Of a stretch of 64,000 nt of DNA, positions 54,201-64,000 are shown piece by piece; position 1 is the first letter of the stretch, and each line of letters starts with the position of its first letter. The DNA is from Phycomyces blakesleeanus NRRL 1555(-) (Eukaryota; Mucoromycota; Mucoromycetes; Mucorales; Phycomycetaceae): positions 744,001-808,000 of the forward strand of contig NW_017265146.1 in assembly GCF_001638985.1 (NCBI RefSeq), in the 5' to 3' direction. Both the position numbers and the translations under genes were made by a program. The notes beneath the pieces were generated by a model, which saw only the letters and a list, made by a program, of their open reading frames with translations, searched no databases and was not told the origin of the DNA.

Positions 54201-56675
54201 AGCAAGAGAAAAATATTCAAGACGATGAAGAACAGACAGTCGAGGAGATTGTATCGCCAGATAGTTCTGTAGCCTCTCCATCGAATGAAAATGACACTTC
54301 AAAGACCATAAATAATCCACCAAGAGTCTTGGTTGAGCAAGAAAGTAAGTTTTCTGCAAATATAAATACGTAAAGCTTAACTAATTGATGTGCTGTATAG
54401 CTCGTGCTGTTGGTCATGTAAAAATACGCCACTACATTAAATATCTTAAAATGGTTGGCAGCTCCTGGTTTTGGATTGTATATGCTTCTATTGTCCTAGG
54501 ATGCCGAGCCCTTGAAGTTTATGCTGTGTGGTGGGTAAAGCTTTGGTCTCAAGCTTATGCCAAAGAGAAACATCCCGAGCCTACTCTTATGATGGTCAGT
54601 CCAAGTAATACTCTGATTCCCGAGTTTGAGTTATTGCCAGAAAAGCCGTCTGACGATAATGTTGATATGTATTTGAGTACATATATGATCTTAACGGCTG
54701 TTACTGTTATATGCATTACTATACGTTATGGATTCCTCTACTTGGGAACTATGCAGGCTAGCAAGAGTCTATATGCCGAACTACTCCACTGCGTTTTCAG
54801 AACTCCTTTGCGTTTCTTTGATACTACACCTGTGGGCCGTATTCTCAACCGTTCTTCAAAGGATTTCGAAACTTTAGACTCGGAGCTTCCCATTGATCTT
54901 GCAAACTTTACCATTCAAGCAACTTTTGTTATTTCTACCTTGCTCGTTGTTTCTCTCGCTCTACCGTGGTTTTCTATTCCTATGCTGATAACTAGTGCCG
55001 TTACCTGTTTTATTGGGAGTCGATATATGCCCGCTACTAGGGAATTGAGGCGCATGGTCTCAGTGGAAAGATCTCCCCTTTTTACCCATTTTACAGAGAC
55101 TATTGTAGGTGTAACTACAATTCGAGCATTTGGGGCTACTAGACAATTTATGAGCGAGATGTTGATCCGCGTGGATAACTGCCTGAGGCCTACCTTCCAC
55201 AGAGTTGCAGCTAGCCGTTGGTTAAGCGTTCGCTTTTATATAACTGGTGCTGTCATTAATCTTTTCACGGCCATTACTATCCTTCTAAGCATGAAGTATA
55301 TCGATGCATCCACAGCTGGATTCTGTCTTGCCATGGTACTTGAATACGCAGATCAGGTAATTTTCTTTTTACAAAAGAAATCTATTGAAATTTAAGCTCA
55401 TAAAACAGTCAAAATTTATTCTGTATTTCTTTTTGTCCGGTTCTGTAGATGTATATCTTGGTTCTTAGATACACTTCAGTCGAGTTAAGCATGAACGTTA
55501 GTACACATTTGTGGTATATTCTTATAAGATAAATGAGGCTAAGCTCATATGCATGTTAGTCTGTGGAACGTATAATCGAATTCATAGAAATTGATCAAGA
55601 AGCGCCTGCAATTACAGACATCAGACCACCAATAGAGGTAATATATTTTAAAAGAAGAAAATAAGTAAAGAGTACTGTATTGACTCACATTGATAGTGGC
55701 CAAGCAAAGGAGAAATTCAGGTGGACAATCTTGAGATTCGTTATGCTCCTGAACTAGAGGCAGTAATTAAGGACATTAGCTTTTCCATAAAGCCAAAAGA
55801 GAAAATTGGCTTGGTAGGATGAACTGGTAGTGGAAAGTCAACACTTGCACAGTCGTTTTTCAGATTTGTAGAGGCATCCAAAGGTCGTATTGTTATCGAC
55901 GGGATCGATATAAAGAGTATCGGGACAGAAGATCTGAGAAGTAGTCTTACTATTATATCACAAGCTTGGTTATTCAAAGACTATTTGGAAGAGTCCAAAA
56001 AAACAAGAACTTTTTTCTCTAAGTATGTATATATATAATATTATAGATCCTACCTTGTTCTTTGGAACCATTCGATCAAATCTTGATCTTTTTAAGCAGT
56101 TTGATGATCAGGCCATTCTCACTGCTCTCAAAAGAGTTCACTTGCTTCCTCCCGAAGAAGATCTTGAAGAAAATGCTTTTTCTGAGACTGCAAGTAACAA
56201 TGTCAATGTATTCTGGAATCTTTCGACACCTGTGAGTGAAGGTGGAAAGAACTTCTCTCAAGGTCAACGTCAGCTTTTGTGTCTTGCTCGTGCTTTACTC
56301 AAACGTACCAAGATTGTATTCATGGACGAGGCCACAGCTAGTGTTGATTTTAATACAGACAAGGCAATCCAAAAGGCAATTTCAACAAATTTTGCTGATT
56401 GCACTATTGTTTGTATTGCTCATCGTCTTCACACTGTAATTGAGTATGACCGTATCCTTGTTTTGGATCAAGGAAATGTAATCGAATTTGCCAGGTAAGA
56501 AAATTCACAAACAAACGAAATACTTGATCCTAGATATTCAACTATTTTTTGTAGCCCTTTAGACCTGATTAGTAATCCAAATTCCATGTTTTACAAAATG
56601 TGCCATGACTCTGGCGAATTTGATGGTCTCGTTTCTCTGGTTAAAACCAAGGCCCAGCTTGTGGGGATTTCTTAA
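51279..56675 (+). pseudogene. ABCC/MRP-type ABC transporter, 5'-truncated and broken
   Basis: A full-size ABCC exporter (glutathione-conjugate or drug type by family) of vacuolar or plasma membranes. Approximate exons: 51279-52233, 52304-52860, 52939-53106, 53176-53610, 53665-53919, 53994-54343, 54401-55356, 55449-55496, 55560-55637, 55697-55963, 56047-56494, 56555-56675. Order: a shortened first membrane part; TMD1 (VRIKGMLDIEIYKKTL, IRQIKFQAWE); NBD1 with Walker A GATGAGKS, signature [15 protein letters not shown] and Walker [12 protein letters not shown]2 (RFFDTTPVGRILNRSSKDF); NBD2 with signature FSQGQRQLLCLARALL and Walker B IVFMDEATASVD. Damage: no start codon after the transposon end; an extra A in a five-A run (53400-53404) shifts NBD1 out of frame; TGA replaces the Arg codon in NBD2 Walker A (55820-55822, G-stop-TGSGKS); and the junctions near 52233 and 55963 lack good splice signals. 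Confidence 0.88.
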
Positions 56676-57154
56676 GTTGACTAAACACCCTTATATGAAT
56701 CCACCCTTTTACAACCAACTTTTATCTATGAATAAATGCTTATATGAAGTGAATTTGAAAAGAGATAAAGGTCAAAAGACATATTAGGTACTTCTTTCTG
56801 TAAACAGTACACGAGTTTATTTATTCGATATTTATCAGTTTTCAGTGTATTATTAACCATGGTGACATATTCAAAAGAATAATGATTTGACAAAGTCTAC
56901 CTCTCAACTCATCCTTATTTCATTTCTTTAAAGAAAATGGTACTCTTAATATCTAATTCAATATACTTGCATATAAAATCAGGAATGTTTGATCTCAATC
57001 TATCAAACATACTAATGTATATTACTAAAACAAAAGAAAAATAGCTCTTTTCAGGGCTATTGATGTAGATGTGAGAAGAAAACCACCTCCATGAATTCAT
57101 CTCAAAAAGTAAATGTTTTATAGCTTTTCTTTTCTTGTCCTTTTTGTCTTTTTT
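56676..57154. other. Convergent intergenic region
   Basis: About 0.48 kb between the ABC transporter relic (plus) and the zinc-ribbon gene (minus). AT-rich, no gene. Confidence 0.55.
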
Positions 57155-57882
57155 TTAGTGAGGTGTTTGAAGTGTTTCTTCTGTTGTGTTTTGATCATTT
57201 AGTGGAAATACAGTGGGTATTTCGTCAGACAGCAATTTGTTGATTTCATCTGATAGCCAGTCAATATTCACCAAAGGAACTACAGAAATATCTCCTAACG
57301 GATTCTCTTTCATAATTTAATAACACATTAGTAAACCAGATGTTATGAATGTGTACGCCCAATTCATCTTGAGAACATTCACCTTTTCCTATATCGGTTG
57401 GAGAGAGACTTGTCACGGAATTGTAATCAAACAAGTTGTTTGCTATTGGTGATATATTACTTGTTTCTGGTATCTGTAAATGAGGGCTTTCCACCACCAA
57501 AGACGTATCAGGAAAAGTCACAGATGTGTCCATATTAATGCTGCTTGATGAACAAGTTCCTCTTACAATCTTTGTTTTCTTCCCTCTTCTCTTTCTTGGT
57601 CCCTTTTTTTGCTTAACCTTTGAGGGTTTGAAGTATACTCCCAAGGTGTGTTGCTCAAATGGATATGAGCACTGGCCGTAAAAAGAAAGAAAAAGAAAAA
57701 GAGAGAAAACAGAAAATCATTAAGCTGTTGAGCTTATCTAAATACACCCTATAGATTGTTTTACTGACCTTATAATTAATGCACATAAAAACCGTACTTT
57801 GTTGGAAATCAACTGTAAATGAGTTGAGTTCGCCATTGCAGACAGGGCATCTCGTAGGCTGGTTTTGTATGACAGGTTCCAT
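57155..57882 (-). CDS. Small protein with a C4 zinc ribbon, function unknown
   Basis: Three exons (57882-57769, 57671-57357, 57304-57155) join in phase to 192 residues; the second intron is 52 nt with a TACTAAT branch-like site. Residues 1-50 form a zinc ribbon: CPVC in the first half, then FMCINYK joined by splicing to CSYPFEQHTLGVYF, giving CxxC...CxxxxC with a YPF tail. A strongly basic stretch follows (KVKQKKGPRKRRGKKTK), a likely nuclear localisation signal, then a Ser/Thr-rich linker and a C-terminal helix, VNIDWLSDEINKLLSDE. The layout suggests a nuclear, possibly chromatin- or RNA-associated factor. The family is not recognised and the function is inference. Confidence 0.75.
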
Positions 57883-58357
57883 TGGGTTTTAATAATAAAT
57901 GTTAATTCCCATGGGAATCTCCATGCATCTTATTTCTAATTTTTTTAAAGCAGCCAGGTCAATGGGACTGTTCTTGAAACGGAGAGTTTGTTTAAATCCC
58001 AATACGAAATACTCTTTTCTTCGACCATTAGTTTTGAAGTACACATGCATCTCAAGTAATTAAGATATTAATCAATATGAAACTAGATGTAAAAACATTC
58101 ACATCAATAACCAGAAGACCAAAGCAAAAATAAAGACGATATCAGATAAAAGAGGATATTCAGATCTCCTAAGCTCCCCACATCAGTTAACATGGTAAAT
58201 AAAAAGGAAAATAGAAAAAGTAGACATCTTCAATTGCCATTACAATATACTCAAAGCACAGATATCTTTCCTCCAATCTTGAAAATGATATGATCCAAAA
58301 CATTTTTATTAAAATACAAACGTCAGGGGTGGCACAATGGAGTTGGAAGAAGGGCAA
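57883..58357. other. Intergenic
   Basis: The upstream region of the zinc-ribbon gene and 3' flank of the eS6 gene. No further gene seen. Confidence 0.55.
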
Positions 58358-59494
58358 TTAAGCGGAAGCAGACTTCTGGATAGAAGAGGTTCTGCGTCTG
58401 GCGATCTTGCGATCCTTGGTCTCCTTGACGCGCTTGGCCAACAATTGCTTGTACTCGGCCTCGGCCTCGCGGGAGGACTCTGCTCTTCTGCGCTTGATGG
58501 CGGTTCTGTGTCTCTTGCGCTGGAGAGTGAGGGGGGTGACAAGACGCTGGATCTTGGGGGCCTTGGTGTAGGTCTTCTTCTCGGCGTTCTTGGGCTGGAC
58601 CTCACGACGAATGACGTACTTACGGACATCGTCCTCCTTGCTCAAGTTCTAATGAAAAAAAGTAAAAGAAAATGTTTATTAGTACTTGAATACCCATATA
58701 ATCCAGGTTCGTAAACCAAATGTTATTTAATATAAAAGAGAAACTTACAAAGAACTTGCGGATCTTAGAGGCACGCTTGGGACCGAGACGCTTGGGGACG
58801 GTGACATCGGTAAGACCGGGGATGTCCTGCTCACCCTGCTTGACAACGACGAGCGAGAGAACGGCGAGGTCAGAGCCGACGATGCAACCACGAACAGACT
58901 TTCTCTTGCGCTCACCGGTGCGGCGAGGACGGTAGCAAGAGTGACCCTTGCTCAAGAGGAGACGGACACGGTAAGGCAAGAGGACACCCTGCTTCATAGG
59001 GAAACCCTGCTTGTCGTTACCACCGGAGATACGGAAAACGTATCCCTTGAACTCGTCACCGAGAGCATCACCAGAGACTTCCTGGGACATACGCTTGTCA
59101 TAGAAACCGCGGCTATTAATAAAAACGGCAATTTACTTAGTATTATGTCTTCCAAAATGATGAATTATAGCGAAGGTGTATGATTTGGTTTTGTGAAGGT
59201 GAATTGACGTTTAGGTTGAATGGTCTGTGCGGCGAGGTTGTCTTTTGTGTAGGTATGTATGTATGTATTTGATTTTGGGTGTGGTGTTTCTGTGCTTAAT
59301 TGAATATGATTGGCAAACGACTACTTACAGACGACGTTCATCGTCAATCTCGATCAACTTTTGGCAGCCAGTGGCTGGGTTGGCAATGTTCAACTAATTA
59401 GGTATATCAGTCTCTAGTTCATTCATCCATCCATCCAAAGTGTAATTTCTCTCTCAAGTACGCCTCTCTATCCTATCCACACACACACCTTCAT
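58358..59494 (-). CDS. RPS6: 40S ribosomal protein S6 (eS6)
   Basis: Four exons (59494-59489, 59393-59329, 59112-58749, 58648-58358) join in phase to 241 residues, in line with fungal eS6. The sequence opens [20 protein letters not shown], with [57 protein letters not shown] and [14 protein letters not shown] as clear family blocks. The RRRTSS tail is the S6-kinase-type phosphorylation site region downstream of TOR signalling in other eukaryotes. eS6 is a small-subunit core protein acting in the cytoplasm after assembly in the nucleolus. Exon 1 codes only Met-Lys, a layout seen in other fungal ribosomal-protein genes. The codon choice is strongly biased to C-ending codons, as expected for a highly expressed gene and unlike its neighbours. 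Confidence 0.97.
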
Positions 59495-60739
59495 GGCGCT
59501 ACCCTCTGCGAAATGGAAAGGAAGCTGTATGGACTGTTCTTCTCAAGTCAATATATGCCACTCCACAACTTCTCCAACCAACCCCCCAATCCCCCGCACA
59601 CAATCCGACAAAGCCTCTCTCGGACCTTTACGTCACAGTCCGAAGGATTGCTCTTTGTCCGGTAACTATGGTATATTTGTTAGGCCAAGGTATGATTGAT
59701 CACCAAAAAATATGTTTCATTCCTTGCTTATTTTACTTGATCGTAAAAGCTTGATATTAGTTGTGTACAATCAAATTAAATAAATATATATATTTGAATA
59801 TGTTTTTCAGAATAATGATCTCTTCACTTTGCTTGTTATATTGTCTGTGCATTATTGTTACAAATAAACAGCTTCTATTTTAGCTGATAGTTTAATAATT
59901 ATATGTAAAATCCAAGTGGCTTTTTACCCGCATATCTTCAAAGTGATTATGCTTCTTCTTTTTATATTCTATCTTATTAAAAAGTATATTTTGGCTGTGA
60001 GGCACAGGTGCACGGTTGTTTTTAGATTGTAATAGTTTATTTGAAACTACTGATTGGATTGAGTAGAAGAAGAGGAAGAAAAAGAAAATGGTCTTTTATT
60101 TAATGACTCTTATGGTTGAATACAATGCTCTTCAATTCAAACTAATAACTCTGATAGTCTAAAAAGGTGTTCCCTGGATATAAACTCTAACATTATTACA
60201 GTATTCATTTTACCTACGAAATGAAACTAGTGTGTGACACACACACACACGTACATACGTTTGTTAATACTCATGATTTAAATTAGTAAGACGTTAAGAT
60301 ATTAAAAGCAAATCTATTATTAATCCACCTAGAAAGCCAACAAGTCCAAATTTATGTTTCTTAAGCAATTTACCTAAAAATATGCATATTATGAGACATA
60401 ATGATGAAATATAAAATTTACGTCTTTCACAATCGTTCCAAGGCTTAGATCCTATCCACTTTTTTCATTTTTTTGCATCTTTATAAAGGTATTCTATACT
60501 CTTGATATTTATTCTGTTTTGATTGGCGGAACCATCTTTCACAATTTAACAATCGTAACTATAGTTTTTTTATATATATTTTTATATATATACATATACA
60601 TATATAAAATATAAGAGGGTTGCAAGCCACGATTAAGCACTTCTTTGTTTTGCACCACTTTGCAGTCTCCCTTTTTATTCGCTACTACTACTACTACCGT
60701 TATTATCTAAAGACGATTATATTTTAATACACACATTAA
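59495..60739. other. Divergent intergenic region between eS6 and the CCCH gene
   Basis: About 1.2 kb. The first 200 bp upstream of eS6 are less AT-rich and probably carry its promoter. Further on there is AT-rich DNA, a CA run at about 60238-60251 and a TATA-repeat run at about 60572-60608 upstream of the CCCH gene. No gene seen. Confidence 0.55.
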
Positions 60740-62876
60740 ATGTCGTCCGACGCTGAAATTTTGGCCCGCATTGCCCAGCTCACCGGTGCAATCAAACAAC
60801 ATCATGCTACTCAAGGCACCGGGCGTGGTTCCTCTAGCTACCGAGGCCCAAGCAACCAGGGCTGGAGAGGTAGAGGAAACATGACGATCTCTGCATTTCC
60901 ACATCGTTCTTCACCATACACAGTTCACAAACCCTACACCCCACCGACAACCTCATTTGGAACCAACAAGTCTCTTACGCTGAATAAGCCATCGGATTCT
61001 TACAATCCACCTACGACCTCATTTGGAGGCAACAAGTCTCTCACACTGAATAAGGCACCGAATCCTTACACACCACCTACTCCATATAGTGGGAACAAAT
61101 CTCTTGTTTTAAATAAGCAGCAATCTACCCCAGCACCATACACTCCATCAAGTAAATTTAGTGTAAATAAGTCACTTGTTCTCAACCGACCCTCGACTCC
61201 ACCTGTCTCAGCTTCTACTTCTCTTCCTACTCCTGCTCCAATAAAGAGTACTGTACCCAAGCGTGTGACAATGGACGGTGTAAATTTTATTGTAAAAGGA
61301 AAGAAACTCGTAAGAGAGGATGTATTAAAGACTACTTCAGCAAAACCTTCAAGGCCATCAAAAATGTAAGTTTAATTTTAATTTTTAACAAAAGATAACA
61401 ATAATAATTCAAATGAAATATATTTAACCAGACATCTCTTCCTCACTCCCTATATATTCATTCTCTAATTTCTCTAATTTCTGTTTTTTTATAGCCTGAA
61501 AATCCGGAAACCATTAAGAACAAAAAAGGGACATATGGTATTTTTCCGTAAGCCCGAAGGTTATGTACGAGAAGGAAATTCACTTGTTCTGAAGACCAAG
61601 ACAAGGCAGAATAGATATTGTGGTATCTATACCCGCTACGGTCAGTGTTTTATTTTTATTTTTAAATTCGTTTGTGGATATTTCCTATATGTGTATATAT
61701 ATATATATTTTTTTTTCTATCTACTGAATCGGTGTTTTCCGGTGTGAATGCTCCGTCGTTTCTTTTTGTCTTTTTTTTGTTTTGTTTTTGTTGTTTTGTT
61801 TGCATGCTGTTTATGTGTGTATGGTTTGTATTGGATTTGTATCGGATTGGATATTTACAGGTAAATGCCCCAGAGGAAACCATTGTGCCTTCAAACACGA
61901 CCGATCACGGCGAGCAATATGCCCACGCTTTGTTAAGCAACAGTGTAGTAAGACAGAACAAAACTGCTTGTTGTCACACACTCCTACAGCAAATAATATG
62001 CCGCATTGTTTGTACTTTCAGCGAGGACGATGCAAAAATGAAAGCTGCATTTTCCCTCATGTCAGTGTAAGTCCTGACGCTCCTGTGTGCAAGCTTTTTG
62101 CATTGGAAGGATACTGTCCCAAAGGATTGGAATGCCATTCCAAGCATGTACATGTGTGTCCTGAATTTGCCGAGACAGCAAAGTGCTCAAATGCAAACTG
62201 CCGTCTACCTCATGTGGCCCAAAGTACTTCCAAAGATAAGCATGCAAAGGGTGGTGGAAGTCGCAAGGCTTCAGGTGTCCTTAGACCAGGACAGTGGATG
62301 AGCAATGATTACTTCCACACCCAGCGTAAGAAGAAAGCCGAGCAGAGAAAAATGGAAGGAAGTAATAATAGTAGTAAGGAAGCTGAACCCGAGATTCAAT
62401 CCGAAGAACAACAGCGTCCGGAAGAAGACGAAGGCTATGTGCCACTATTTGATGATGAAGATGATGATGATGGTGCATGGTTCCAGAAATTGAATGATAA
62501 TGAAGCTCCCGAATCACTAAGATTCAGTGACAGAGAAGAAAGTGAGAGTGAAGATGAAGATGAAGATGGAACTGATGACGAGCTCGAAAGCGGGAGTGAA
62601 GAGGGAATAGAAGCCGAATACATGGAAGAAGACGACGAGCTTGATACCGTAGAAAACCCTGACAACGAAATCGAAGAAGGGGAATTTGAAGAATATGAAT
62701 ATGAAGTTGAAGATGAAGATAAGCATGAAGATGAAGATGAAGACATTGCCATAGACGACAATACGCAATTTGAAGACAGTGTTGAACATGTTGATCAAGG
62801 TAACGAGAGTGACGAGAGTGACGACGATAGCCTCTTTGTCGATGCAGAATCAGATTTAGGAACTATGACGTTGTAG
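60740..62876 (+). CDS. CCCH zinc-finger protein, ZC3H3/Red5-like
   Basis: Three exons (60740-61365, 61495-61640, 61861-62876) join in phase to 595 residues. The N-terminal third carries four imperfect repeats of about 20 residues with the core NKSLTLNK. A basic block precedes five tandem CCCH fingers (about residues 250-360), from CGIYTRYGKCPRGNHCAFKH (C-x8-C-x5-C-x3-H) to CPEFAETAKCSNANCRLPH. The last 170 residues are very acidic. This finger array and the RQNRYCGIYTRYGKC entry resemble ZC3H3 of animals and Red5 of fission yeast, nuclear proteins linked to polyadenylation, mRNA export and RNA surveillance. Function is inferred by that likeness. The first finger is split by intron 2, which separates its first cysteine from the rest. 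Confidence 0.9.
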
Positions 62877-62995
62877 AGTAGTGGCTTTTAGGAGCCTCTC
62901 TAGGGAAAAGGCAGTACATATCTGAAGCATTCAAGCATTTCATTACAATCATCAAAAAATAAATAAACGATACCTTTTTTTTTCCTTTAAATGAT

Positions 62996-64000
62996 TTATT
63001 GCAAAGTTAGAGGATGTTCTAGTGTGGTATTATGAGGGGAGGGCTTGGAATTGAGTGTCATGGTGTCTACGTTGTGGCCCTCAAGGTCATACGTATTCCA
63101 GGAAAGACTCCAGGTATCGTGAAGTTGGTTTGGTGGTTCAAACTCAAGGAGTACATAATGAAAATCCAGGATAGATGCTTCATACATACCCCATTCAACA
63201 ACTCTCTCAAAGTCGAGATCACCACCAGCACCACCAATAATTGCGTAACTAATACCATTTCGTTCTCCTCGTTCATAGTTGTGTTGGTGTCCTGAAATGA
63301 CCAGATCGACATTGTACTTCTCAAACAAGGGTACAAATCTATTCTTTACAAATGCTCCCCACTCACTCTGGCGCAAGTTAAACCAGGCATCCGGCTCCCA
63401 ATACTCAAGGAAAGGAGGCACATGGACGACGACTAATCGAAATGCTGCAGATTGGGATTCTTCGCTGGCCAGCTCCTGCTGTAACCATTCGTCTTGTTGT
63501 TTCCAGTCTAAATTGCTGTCGAGCACACAAAACCGGATGGCACCATTTGCCAGCGAAAATGCATACCATGGATCCTTGTTAGAGCTTGTACGTGTGTACT
63601 GGTATTCGAAGCGTGGATCATGATCATGGTTTCCATGAGCGTATATCATCGGCGCTCGTTGTCCAAGCCCAAAATATGTCAACGGAGCTAAGAAATCAGT
63701 CTGCCACTGTCGTAACGACGAGTATTTTTGCACTGCATCACCAGCATGCAAAAGATAATGAGGGGCCTTATGTCGACTAATCTGCCGCAATAATGTCACA
63801 AAACTTTTCAAGCCAAATTGGTTATCTGCCATTGCTGCAATACGGATAGGTTCCTTTGTTCCTGTTACATGCCACTTAAATTCCTGGTCACTCACAAGTG
63901 TGCGAGTCTGTTTACTTCCGTCTCTTGTGTGGTATTCGATACGGTAGGCAAATGTGGAGGTAGTGTTCAGGGGCCCGATGGTGGCTTTATAAAGAGTGTG
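62996..64000 (-). CDS. Calcineurin-like (purple acid type) phosphoesterase, C-terminal part
   Basis: The frame is open from the stop at 62996 to the window edge, so the N-terminus is missing; 335 codons are seen. The first residues (LYKATIGPLNTTSTFAYRIE) look like the end of a fibronectin-III-like domain, as in purple acid phosphatases. The metallophosphoesterase core follows: MADNQFG, LLHAGDAVQ, YAHGNHDHD, VVHVPPF and VISGHQHNYERG (GHxH-x-YER). These supply the Asp, Asn and His ligands of a two-metal centre. Substrates would be phosphate esters; the enzyme is probably secreted or vacuolar by family habit. The GHQHNYERG motif favours the purple-acid branch over other metallophosphoesterases. 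It is convergent with the CCCH gene, 119 bp away. Confidence 0.88.
   Translation of the reverse strand, partial: HTLYKATIGPLNTTSTFAYRIEYHTRDGSKQTRTLVSDQEFKWHVTGTKEPIRIAAMADNQFGLKSFVTLLRQISRHKAPHYLLHAGDAVQKYSSLRQWQTDFLAPLTYFGLGQRAPMIYAHGNHDHDPRFEYQYTRTSSNKDPWYAFSLANGAIRFCVLDSNLDWKQQDEWLQQELASEESQSAAFRLVVVHVPPFLEYWEPDAWFNLRQSEWGAFVKNRFVPLFEKYNVDLVISGHQHNYERGERNGISYAIIGGAGGDLDFERVVEWGMYEASILDFHYVLLEFEPPNQLHDTWSLSWNTYDLEGHNVDTMTLNSKPSPHNTTLEHPLTLQ

Noticed and set aside
55820..55822. TGA decoded as an amino acid through a variant genetic code
   Set aside because: Conserved genes in the window (U1-70K, CCCH, eS6, F-box) show no internal TGA, so a nonsense change is simpler.
62435..62798. Ser-rich and Phe/Ile-rich minus-strand frames
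   Set aside because: Antisense of the acidic GAA/GAT-rich tail of the CCCH gene.
1..64000. tRNA and 5S rRNA genes
   Set aside because: I looked for GGTTCRANYCC-type B boxes with a matching A box and cloverleaf and found none; GGTTCAATTAC at 51302 is coding sequence. A covariance scan would be decisive.

Overview
The window is AT-rich eukaryotic nuclear DNA. Its genes carry short GT-AG introns, often with CTAAC/CTAAT-like branch points, and its conserved proteins look fungal. The large F-box/LRR family, the CACTA, Tc1/mariner and Helitron relics and the intron style suggest an early-diverging fungus, most likely Mucoromycota. That placement is inference; no marker here fixes the species.

Layout. 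1-3.4 kb: 5' part of an IML2/TTC39-like TPR protein and a complete U1-70K spliceosomal protein (both minus). 4.2-9.4 kb: two tandem paralogues of an unrecognised multi-pass membrane protein (minus). 9.7-15.8 kb: a Tc1/mariner relic, two intact intronless F-box/LRR genes (minus) and a U6 snRNA gene (minus). 16-26 kb: low-complexity DNA, a GC-richer island holding an 849-codon frame broken by four stop codons, and unassigned DNA. 26-35 kb: a dead Helitron helicase and two dead F-box/LRR paralogues. 35-42 kb: gene-poor DNA with an array of repeated exon-intron units, a degenerate 5.8S-ITS2-LSU rDNA unit and a second Tc1/mariner relic. 42-45.7 kb: a third intact F-box/LRR gene and a small serine-rich protein gene. 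46-48 kb: a Gfo/Idh/MocA oxidoreductase. 48.1-51.3 kb: a CACTA (tnp2) DNA transposon with recognisable terminal inverted repeats, ending just inside the 5' end of an ABCC/MRP-type ABC transporter (51.3-56.7 kb) that is itself broken. 57-64 kb: conserved genes: a zinc-ribbon protein, ribosomal protein eS6, a five-finger CCCH protein like ZC3H3/Red5, and a calcineurin-like phosphoesterase running off the window.

The two ends are ordinary gene-dense housekeeping DNA. The middle 9-56 kb is accessory DNA shaped by duplication and decay (F-box/LRR copies in four states of preservation, all sharing an upstream block) and by DNA transposons. The least explained elements are the repeated exon-intron array next to the decayed rDNA (38.3-40.5 kb), the four-stop reading frame in the GC-richer island, and the tandem membrane-protein pair. 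Exon borders were worked out by hand from splice signals and reading phase; no database search was possible.
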